NCBI GenBank assembly: GCA_963921425.1
Contig: OY992837.1
Span: 12,993,896 to 13,057,895, forward strand
Direction: 5' to 3'
DNA from: Dryas octopetala
Lineage: Eukaryota > Streptophyta > Magnoliopsida > Rosales > Rosaceae
DNA length: 64,000 bases
Below, one piece after another: positions 11,208 to 20,575 of this stretch (position 1 is the stretch's first letter; every line of letters starts with the position of its first letter). The notes under the pieces were generated by a model. The model saw only the letters and a program-made list of their open reading frames with translations. It had not been told where the DNA came from and made no database searches. Made by a program: the position numbers and the translations under genes.

Positions 11208-11525
11208 TTATATGTTCAACCTTAATTTGGCTACGTAGGCATCTGGGTCTTGATTGCGCATGGAGAAGGTAGTAACAGTAGTACTGTTGAAAGTTGATGA
11301 AGAAGAAGCTTTCAAAACCTTGTCCTTGCCTATGTAATTATGATAATGAATCATAACTCTTTTACTCTGTTGATCATGAACATCTTGATCATCTCCACTC
11401 TTTCTCTGAGTCCTTTGATGAACAGCTGGTAGAGCAACTGACTTGCTGTCGCGGTTGACAGGTTGTGGAGGTGGTCGGGGGTAGAAGAAATCAGTGGGGA
11501 AGAAGTAGAATTGCAGGCCAGACAT
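11208..11525 (-). CDS. Small FFPTDFFYPR-motif protein, copy B (105 aa)
   Basis: A single-exon minus-strand frame of 105 codons starts at ATG 11525. The N-terminus MSGLQFYFFPTDFFYPR matches copy A at 13 or more of the first 17 positions. The remaining residues are hydrophilic, rich in Ser, Thr, Gln and Lys, with no membrane segment or signal peptide. A TATA box (TATAAATA, minus, 11613-11620) lies about 90 bp upstream. The same orientation, the 2.8-kb spacing and the similar leaders point to tandem duplication followed by divergence outside the motif. The function is unknown to me; the conserved aromatic/Pro head suggests a short binding motif. Confidence 0.8.
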   Translation of the reverse strand: MSGLQFYFFPTDFFYPRPPPQPVNRDSKSVALPAVHQRTQRKSGDDQDVHDQQSKRVMIHYHNYIGKDKVLKASSSSTFNSTTVTTFSMRNQDPDAYVAKLRLNI

Positions 11526-11612
11526 GGAGGTCTAAAATGCAGTCACAATTAAGCTCTCTGTGTGTTTTGGTTGATGTCCAAACTTGTGCTTTAAAGTTCG
11601 TTTATTAGTGTA

Positions 11613-11620
11613 TATTTATA
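11613..11620 (-). promoter_or_regulatory. TATA box of small-protein gene copy B
   Basis: The minus strand reads CATATAAATATAC about 90 bp upstream of the ATG at 11525. Confidence 0.6.
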
Positions 11621-11863
11621 TGTAGTAAAGGACTTGGGGCATAAGTCAGAGATTAATTTGGCATTGACTCTTCCTAGTCTTATTAGGATTTTATTGAATA
11701 TTCTTCAACAACTGTGCGTGCGGCTAAAGTCATTCACTCATGCCATTATTGAATATAATATATAGACAACTGTTTTTTTGGCAACCTTAAAGAGTCTCTA
11801 TTGAAATGCCAGTGAGTAGGGCCTGGGGGTGTGCAAATTAATGGCCCAAAAGGCCGAAAACAG

Positions 11864-12059
11864 TAGTGCTAGATATACCACATTTTTATACCATAATTTC
11901 ATACCACCTTATGTGGCAACTTACATGGCATTCATACATTGGATACTAAAAAATAAAAATAAAAACCCAAAAAGAAAAAGAAAAACTATGTCCAATAAAG
12001 TAATGACACGTGTGATGGTATAAGAATGTGGTATAAGAAATGTGGTAAGTATAGCATTA
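11864..12059. mobile_element. Short MITE, ~196 bp, imperfect terminal inverted repeats
   Basis: The left end TAGTGCTAGATATACCACAT and the complement of the right end (TAATGCTATACTTACCACAT) agree over roughly 30-40 bp, including repeated TTATACCA motifs. It is non-coding. The flanking target duplication is not clear to me. Confidence 0.7.
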
Positions 12060-13490
12060 TTCGGCCGAAAACCCTCAGTTCAAAAAAATAATTCAACCTA
12101 AACGGCTAAACCTAATGGACATTAACATGCCCAACCTTTTGGGTTTTTAGTGTTGTTACCCTTCTCATAAAATGCCACGTGGCAAACTGTGGTATTGCGG
12201 TGCTGGGTTTAGTTTTATTTCTTCGATTATTTCCCTGGGTTTAGTTTTATTTCTCTTGAGTCTGATGCACAAACTGTGGTGTTGCGGCTTAAGAGGTCAG
12301 AAATTGATCTTGTACTTGATGAAGCAAAGGAAGTCTGGACTATGTTTAGTAATTCTAATTGTGGCTATGTAATTGGTAAGTCTTATAATCGGCCTATCTT
12401 TACTGATTCTAATTGGTGGGTCCTAAGTCCAAACTTATCATCTTTATTAGTGATGTTACATCACTAATCCCTATTACTGGAAAATTTTATTCAAAGCTAA
12501 TTTTTATAACTAAAAAAAAAAAAAAATCTAATTAAGATGAAGGAATCGTACAAAAAAAAAAATCTAAGACGAAAGAATCGTAGTACGTCAGACCAAATAA
12601 AGATAAATTAAGGATACTCTTAGAAACTCAGATCAGAAAGAGTCAATTCCCACTTATTTCGGAATTTGACTTGTGGCTTAAAAATAAACAATTAAAAAAG
12701 AGTGTGAATCAAAACTAAACACACTAATTGTACGGGTTTATGACTTTTAAGTGTGTGTACTTTCTATGGCTTAACACTATCACCACTCATGCAGTGTTCC
12801 TGTTGCATCTCCACTACCACCATTTATGCATGATCAATGGAGAATCGAAAATTCTTCCCTATTTTGTTAATATGATTCAATAGTCGATCTTCTCTATTCG
12901 ATCTATGCCAAAAAAACATAATGAATAAAAGTCTTTATCTATTCTTTCATGTTTTGTGTGCATCCGTTCCTTGATGTAATTATGTAAATCAGTTTTGGGT
13001 TTTGGAACCCCCCAATCCTTGATGTAAAATATCCCATCTAATGGAGATTTTGCTCTAGGATGGCCTACCTGTACCCTCCTCAATCAACATCTGGCATCTC
13101 CAGATCTGGTGGTCGATCTACAAGTGCTTTGAGTGGAATCAGTTCTGAATTTTTCTTTGACATCTCGATCTCTAGGTACGTTAATTCATCTCTAATATAT
13201 GCCTTAATTTGTGTTTCAATCCCATTAGATAATTTTTCTTTATTCTCTAGCTATTAAATCAAATTAATGATGAAATTGAAATCAAATCAAAGAAATGTGA
13301 TATTGTGTATTCAATTACGTACAGATGGACCAAATATGAATAAATATTGAAAGTGACTACTACATGATGCATATTGAAATTGTTAAATATATAACACAAT
13401 GGAAACATGAATCGAGGGTGCATCTACTGAGGAGCTAGTTGCCAGTAATCATTGTGATCGAAGAAGTATATAGATCGAGCAAAATTCAAA
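12060..13490. other. Intergenic DNA upstream of the B-box gene
   Basis: No supported gene. Poly-A runs lie at 12512-12527 and 12552-12562. The short frames at 12172-12467 and 12877-13257 have no recognisable domain. The last few hundred bases presumably hold the promoter and 5' leader of the B-box/CCT gene, but I see no decisive TATA box. Confidence 0.5.
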
Positions 13491-15719
13491 ATGGATGAGA
13501 GAATTTGTGAGTTGTGCCGGGCAGTAAGGGCAGTTGTACACTGTGAAGCTGATGCAGCACATCTTTGCCTTTGCTGTGATGCCAAGGTCCACAATGCCAA
13601 TACACTCGTTCACCGGCACATCCGGCGTACCATCTTATTATGTGATTCATGCAGCTACACAGGTTGCCCCTCTGCGGAGGAGTTCGCGGCATTTTGGGGT
13701 TTCAAATTGGATCACATGTCCAGTACTACTAGTCGCATCTCCAGTAGTACTAATCGTAGTCGTTGTGGTTCTGATGGGGTGGACATCATGGAGGTGCATA
13801 CTGGGATAGAAGGCCTTCCAATGACACTCTTGGGATCAAGCACTCTAACTCATCATAAGGTACCTAGCTAGCTAGACACAAATTAGTACGTGGTCCATCA
13901 CTTAATTAAGAGTATATATCCACCTTTCATAATTAATTTTGATAATTATATATCTAACTATTAATTAATGACTTTTATCCTGCAGATATCTCATGAATTT
14001 GGTGATCTAGATCACCAGAAAAACAGCAGTTCTTATTGTCTTATTCTGGACCAGATAATTGACTTGAACAAGCTTCAGCTCAATCTGCTATGTGGCGGCC
14101 AAGATCAACAAATTAGTCGCATATCTTCTTCCCTACGTCACACTTCAAGGAGTGTCCAACATAATCTTCATCATCATCGTTTACAACAATGTTCACCGAG
14201 TCTTGGTACTAGATTTCAGAATCAGGTATGATCATCGATCTTATCTATGTAAGTCATTCATCATCTGGACTCAACTCAGTAGTTCAAAATTAATCACTTG
14301 TTATTTTCTAATTTTTGTTTAACATTGTCTACTTAGAATAATTAAGCCCCACGAGAAAGAAAAATTAAGTTTGAATTATATATATCAATGCAAGTTTGAA
14401 CTTTCTGTATTAGTTCTCAAAGTCAACAACGTACACCAGTACATATGCCCTTCCATATTAATGGATTTTAATAAATTCTTTGGTCATCCTATACTTAGCT
14501 TTTTTGCTTTCGCTGAGTTTTCAATTTTTCATGCTATATATGTACGTCTTTATACAATGCAGTCTTATGTTATGTGTATATATTTTTATAGTAGTATTGT
14601 AAATCAAAGTCTAAATTATGTTAGATATTCCATGATGTCTAAAATCTTCTTTAATTTGCAGCTGTGGTCTGGTCAACATATACAAGACCTTGGGGTTTGT
14701 GAAGAATCTGTATTCGATGATGATTTCAAAATCCCTGATTTTGGAGGCGATCATCATGATCAAGCTGCCGCAGCTATCTTAGCGCTGCGGCAGCTTGATG
14801 ACGATGATCATAAACACGTGCGATCATACCCATGCTCCTCCTCCTCCTCCAATTCCATGGATGCTTCAGTAGGGGCCAAAGACAGTGCGTGTACTGCCTC
14901 TAAAAAAGTGCAAAACCTTGTAGAGAGCTTGGAATATTCTCCATGTCGTATAAGGGCCAGAGTGAATGCCATGATGAGGGACAAAGCGAAGAAGCAATCC
15001 CGACTGTAAGTACATATTATAGGGATGATATTAGTCTCTCTCTATTCACCCTAGGTCTTCATCTTCCTCTCTCAAATAGAAAGAAATTAATTTATGTATA
15101 TATATAGCAATAGATCGAGCAAAACTTACCTATAACTGAAATAGGAGTTGACTTGACATCTCAAAATTAGAAAAGCATATGTGACATTATGTTATTGAAT
15201 TGGTATATCAAATCAGCCATATCCATGTGTTGCAAGGAAGTTTCTCTCATAGCAATAGCACTCTAAGTTTAATATACATTATGGACACAATATATCCCTA
15301 GCTGCTTGAGCTTTTGGGTCTTGTCTGACATGCATATCAAAGCAGGTGTATGACAGGGATAAATGGAGAGGGAGTGCTCAGTGCATGACTTCAATCTTGA
15401 CATTGAAGGAGAGTGTTAATATATAATATATATCCGTAGTCCCCAAAAATGTATATTATTTAAGCACATGAAAACAGTTTTCTTATGAGCTAGCTGGTTT
15501 TGTAAGGATAAGTTCTATCTATGAGTTTAAATGATCGAGTTTGATACATTTTCTAACATCTCATGTTTAATTTTGAGGTTCAAGGATTGCCTAACACATA
15601 AATACATTTTAATTTTCAGGCTTGAGAAAAAAATTCGATATCCATCTCGGAAAGCTATAGTTAGGGCATGTAAGCGTTTACAAGGCCGATTTGTACAGGC
15701 AGTACACCATGGCTCCTAA
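13491..15719 (+). CDS. B-box/CCT zinc-finger transcription regulator (CONSTANS-like), 350 aa
   Basis: Four exons join in phase: 13491-13859, 13986-14225, 14662-15005 and 15620-15719, all with GT donors and CAG acceptors. The product is 350 aa. Residues 6-43 are a complete B-box (CELC, then C18, D21, LC26, C29-D30, H34, H43), a zinc-binding protein-interaction fold. A second B-box begins (CDSC at about 51-54) but is cut short and runs straight into GCPSAEEFAAFWGF, a segment that in two-B-box CONSTANS-like proteins follows the second box. Residues ~300-345 are a CCT domain (RARVNAMMRDKAKKQSR, KKIRYPSRKA, KRLQGRFVQA), which serves nuclear import and DNA/NF-Y contact. The middle is acidic and His/Ser-rich. 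By domain order it resembles the COL13/14-type group with B-box 2 lost. The CCT is divergent (ACKRLQ where RxRxKG is usual). Family members act in light and flowering-time regulation; the specific role here is inference. Confidence 0.88.
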
Positions 15720-17499
15720 TTAAGGTACTATCGAATATATATGTTGGTACACCAATTAATTACCAACTGCACAGTGAACCAGTACGTACAGCTCCCATGG
15801 TGTATGCTCTCAGTCTCATGCATATATGTTTATTCTACCTAAACCCAACCGATTCTTTCAGACCCATTCATTCCGGCATGTATATACGCATTGTTTCACT
15901 TCTAGTTCCAACACAGAAAGTTACAAGAGGCAGTGTTAGTAATTTCAATTGTGTCTTTTTACTTTCTTGTTATTTTTCTCTAAAGATCAAAATAAGAATT
16001 AGAGAATAAATAAAATAAGAGTCGAATTCTTATCATGCGCGTGAAATTAAATGATTTTCGATCAATTTTAAACTTCAACTGTCTCATTTTCTTATTCATG
16101 AATTAATATTTTATTATATTAGTGTTATCTATGCTGTTGAAAACACCATCTAATATCTAATGAAAGAAATAGACGGCCTGAATGATATCCTGCCATGCTG
16201 TATTGGAATATTGGTCTATTTCATAATACCAGCTGAAAATTGAAGACCCAAAAGGCCGGTAAAAAGGCCAAGACCACCACCACCACCAAAAGGCAACCGG
16301 CTCTCAACCGCAACTGGACCTCCTTTCACAGATAAACTGTCTCACCCCACCTTCATAGAATTTTTTTTTCTTTTTTATGAAAGAATAAAAAATGTAGAGC
16401 CATTGAGTCGATAAAGTAAAATGGAACTCTTAGGCGTGATGATTTTGGTAAGACTGGAATTTTAATTATAACAGTTTCTCAAGTAATTTTCAGATATGCT
16501 AACAAAATTCGTGGAATTTAATAGCATACATTAATCATGCACATTCAAACGAATTGAGAACAATAACGAAAAGAAATATGCACATTTTTCGTAAACTATA
16601 TATTGATTTGATGATCTTGGATGGAGGAGATCAGATTAACAGCAATTAAAAGTGCGTGTCAATGATGTTACTCATTAAACTAATTAACACCAACCATATA
16701 GCTAGCTAGGCAGCTAGACTAAAAACATGGTCCATACACCGGTCCATTTGTAGCTTGTTAACAATGCTTGGGTTCGACTGGCAGCTCGGAAATGTTATTG
16801 ATACGCACATGTGACTGAGGAATTGCTAGTTAACAAACTCTAATGGGGAGGGAGGAGAGAGAGGGAGAGTAAAATTATCTTCTGACAGTGTGTGTTTCTT
16901 GAAGCTCGATCGCCATCTGCCCCAAACTTGCATAAAAGGTGGTGGCAACACGTGGCAGACTTGGGTGTTCTAGCAGTGAATATCATTGGGTTCCTTAGTT
17001 AACAATACATTAATTAAACTCATTACATAAATAATACGAGATGTCAATCTAATAAATAAAAAAAGAAAATAATAACACATAGAGAGAGGGAACGGGGGAG
17101 GGAGAATGTTTTGGGTTAATATCAATGTTAAATGTAGTGCAACATTTCAATATGACAAACCTAGTGCATAGAGCAACAGAAAGTGATAATTAGATTGTAG
17201 GTACTTTTGAAAGTATAATTAAGTTGGTATATGAAAGGGGCACTAAAAAACACATAGAAATAGTGATCGGTTATTTAGGTCGATCAATTGGCTCAAAGAG
17301 ACCGGTCAAATGCCATGGACTACCTTAATTATTGAGGTAAATTGGTTTAATTTTGTTAGTTTTTTTTGTTTTTGGCCAATTAAAGATTCTATTAAAGAAC
17401 AAAACACCAATCCAAAAAAAGACCAACTACAAACAACTAAAACAAAACATTGTCAGCCGACAACAAAACCAAAAGAAAATTATAAACAAAAAGTAATGC
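15720..17499. other. Intergenic DNA 3' of the B-box gene
   Basis: The first few hundred bases should include the 3' untranslated region. Further on there is a CCACCACCACCACC run (16274-16289) and GA-rich stretches (16847-16870, 17082-17105). No gene is supported. Confidence 0.5.
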
Positions 17500-17654
17500 A
17501 ATTTGACCCAAAACAACTGATTAAATTGCTTGGACCAAATGAAATGACAGCTATCAATTAGATGTTTTGGCCCAAGTATGTATTAAAACACCCAGTTGAT
17601 GACTGTCACTTGATTTGGTTCAAGCAATTTAATCAGTTGTTTTGGACCAAATAG
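17500..17654. repeat. Fold-back element with ~50-55-bp arms
   Basis: The left arm 17500-17552 (core ACAACTGATTAAATTGCTTG) and the right arm 17598-17654 (core CAAGCAATTTAATCAGTTGT) are near-perfect complements, with a loop of about 45 bp. A transcript would form a long, nearly perfect hairpin. It may be a small MITE or a young miRNA/siRNA-type precursor. Confidence 0.8.
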
Positions 17655-18870
17655 ACACCACTATAGTAAACCACCACAATAAGATTAAAAATGTAGTCAC
17701 TAGGCAGCCCATCATTCACCAAAACACCAGGATAGACCATGGGGTGCAGAGACCAACGCCAAATTACACATCTTTTATTTGGCAGCCTAGAGACCACATC
17801 AACAGCCCTATTAATTTTGTTAGTTTAAATTTGCATTTCCTAACATTATCTTGTAATTAAAATTTCACAATGTTGTTAGTTTACTCCAATATCTTCATTA
17901 CTAGATATTTATAGCATTTTCTCATTGAATTATTATGATTACAATCAACTATAAGCATATTTGAAAATGTCTCTCTGTAACAAAAGTGTCACTTACAAAT
18001 TCATGTTTCATATAAAATTAAGCTTATTTAAGTTATAAAATCATGGACATTCACTCAAATAATTAAATGTCATGCAAGACATGTGAGTGACCATCTTCAT
18101 GTTAAACTTGAGATCGACTTTATTTACATATTATTCTTTGAATTTCCCGACCCCAAGCTTTATAAAATTTCGATTATTTTCAAGATTTGAAACTAAACTA
18201 TAATATTTTCACTAAAAAAAGAAAAATCAACTGTATTTTGCCACCCAATGAAGGCTATGGTTTTTTTTTTTGGCCATAATGAAGGCTATGGTTTAATAAA
18301 TAGGGCCAATACCAAATCAGGACAAAGAAAAACAGAAATTACAACGCTAAGAGACCAAATTGGCCCTACCCACTTAAAAATAAACCACGTGGTCCAGTTT
18401 TAATGTGATCGTATGAACTTGATTGGTAGTCTTATGTGGTACTAAATACCAGACATTATGTTTGCTACAAGTCTACTTTAAGATATATGAGAAAAACCAA
18501 AGTTTAATTCGTTTTGCAGCAACAAACAGACTGTTGATCGATATACTTGCATGTGCAAAATACATACAATCGTATACAACCTTCCTCTTCTCGTAAAACC
18601 AGGAGTGAGCCCAAAAAAATTAGGCTAAGCTGGAATATTGGGCCTAAATGAGAATGGACATGGAGGGTTGAGAGTTGGGCCTTAGTGGAATGGGTTAAAT
18701 GTTTTAATTAGGTGGGTTGGATACAAATTATTACATTTCAAAAATTCATAAGGAGTTTTAGTAAATGAAATAATTTATTAAATGATTCATTTTCCTTCGG
18801 TGAGATTCGTGAACAAAAGAAACAATGTCTTACGAAACACTTCTAAGTGGACGGATTGGAATGAGTTATG
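17655..18870. other. Intergenic DNA left of the retrotransposon
   Basis: AT-rich, no gene. A ~50-bp segment at 18550-18600 (TCTTCTCGTAAAAC core) has a similar copy at about 31860-31912 on the other side of the retrotransposon. The sequence ends in ATGAAAAA, the insertion target. Confidence 0.5.
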
Positions 18871-18875
18871 AAAAA

Positions 18876-19934
18876 TGTTGATGCAAATTCTCGTAAGGTG
18901 GATGCAACAACTTAGATAAGCTGATCTGGATGATCAGGTGCTTTGCTGGATGATGAAGTGGATGCTGGTTGGGATCTTCCTGTAGACAAAAACAAGATCA
19001 AAGGAGATGGACCGGTGTGGTACCAGCCAAACACACTCCGATGATGAAATCAGTGGTGGTGTTTGATGGTGGGTGAGGAAGAACAAAGGAAGAACTTGGG
19101 AGAATGGGAAGAACAAGGCAAATGTTCTGGGTTATTCTCAGCAAGTTGGGTAGGCTCTTTTTTAGAAGGGAATGCAAGTGTTTTGCGTGTATGTAGGTAG
19201 ATTGCTAGATGCCTCATTTTGTGCATATGTGGTGTCTTATATAGGGAAAGGAAGACTTAATGAATAAGTTACCTGCATGTGGATGAATGGTTGCCAAAGA
19301 TCCACGCACCTGGCCAGACCTAGTTGCATGCTCAGCTGCTTACTTCCCCAGCATTTAATGTTGCATTGAATGCTTCATTAAATGCAAGGTTGGGAGGTTC
19401 AGGCAAACTGCTCCAACATTCATGAATGCAGGCCTGATATTCTATCTGTCAGAAGAATGTGTCAGGTGCATTTAAGTGTGGCGGTTCATCCTGGTGTAAC
19501 CTTCCCGGGAATGGCGGCGGAGAGCCGAGCCGAGCCGATACGAACACATGTTCTTATGCGGAGATACGAAGTCCATGTGTGGTCGGATCGGACATGGGAT
19601 TCCAGGCCGAGCCGGTCCCATAGATTGGGGGTCTTTCAGAGCCCTAACTGGTCGACGCCAGAACTCGAAAGGAGACCATCTCCTGTGCCGAGCCGAGCCG
19701 AACCGAACCGGAATGATCGTGGGAAGATGGACACTCGATTCCTTGGAAGATCATCGGTTCGGCTCGGACCGAACATGGAGGGCCCGGCACGGAGACCGGT
19801 CCGAGCTGGCAAAGGGAGTGCTGATGTGGAGGTCAAAGTTTGACCACTGAGAGTCAACTCCGAGGTAGGTGTTGACCAGCCACGTGCCGAACCGTGATTG
19901 CTTGTTTGGGTTGGTGTGGGTTTTCCCACAAACA
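18876..19934 (-). repeat. 3' LTR (left copy) of the Tat element
   Basis: It is 1059 bp. By eye it differs from the right LTR by two substitutions (near 19020 and 19277) and one 5-bp insertion (an extra CCGAA-type unit near 19700). The low divergence implies a very recent insertion. Confidence 0.95.
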
Positions 19935-19950
19935 GGAGTCCCCCAGCTTC
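19935..19950 (-). other. Polypurine tract of the Tat element
   Basis: The minus strand immediately before the 3' LTR reads GAAGCTGGGGGACTCC, a purine-rich primer for plus-strand DNA synthesis in the expected position. Confidence 0.7.
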
Positions 19951-20241
19951 CGATCCGAGCAGACAGTGGTGGATTGGAAGTTGAAGTGTAAGGACAATTC
20001 CAAAGATAGCACGTTACTTGATCCGAGCCGATCCCCACAGGCCCATGTTCCCGAAGACCCGAACACATGACGACTTGTGATTGGCCAAAATATCTCAGGG
20101 ACATGTGAAGGGACGTTTGATTTTCTGCATGGGGGAACGTAAGGGTCACCTCGTTATGGGTATTTTTGAATGCTTGACAGGTGTTAAGATCTGGCATGTG
20201 AAGCGCCAGAAATGAAGGGTTGAGATTGGTTTGCATGGGGG

Positions 20242-20249
20242 TATAAAAG
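20242..20249 (+). promoter_or_regulatory. TATA box for the antisense accessory gene
   Basis: GGGGTATAAAAGTGG is followed about 30 bp later by a CT-rich, start-site-like tract (20258-20310). It lies about 330 bp before the ATG of the plus-strand gene and inside the retrotransposon, pointing opposite to gag-pol. Confidence 0.65.
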
Positions 20250-20575
20250 TGGTGGTTTCTCTCTCTTCCCTCACTTTCACCTTCAGACCTTCTCTCTCTT
20301 CTGCGAAAACTCTCTCTCTCTCACCGCAAATCTCTTTCTCTCACCATCGTCTTCGAAGTTGTCCGATCTCGAATCCGACCACGTACGGCGGTAGGCGAGG
20401 TGGTTCCGAGGGTGTTTGGGGCGGAAACTTTGGGCGGAGGAAAACCAGTAAGTGATTCTCCTCCTTTCTGAGTTTTTTGCATTTCGGGTTTTCTGGGTGT
20501 GTGTTCTTGGTGTTCTTGAAAAAGGACATCTTTTGATCCAAAAAGCAAGAGAGAGAAAAAGAGAAACTGTTAGTG

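Noticed and set aside
14371-15009. Reading the 212-codon frame as a separate gene
   Set aside because: Its 5' half is the AT-rich intron 2 of the B-box gene; only the part from 14662 is exon 3.
18871-18875. AAAAA as a fully convincing target duplication of the Tat element
   Set aside because: Accepted only with caution: the right flank is a run of more than 15 A, so the duplication cannot be told from the run itself, although its position at TG..CA ends fits.
19382-20236. Open frames in the LTR and spacer on both strands
   Set aside because: They recur identically in both LTRs, are rich in the GAGCCG motif and have no conserved domain; they are explained by LTR sequence.
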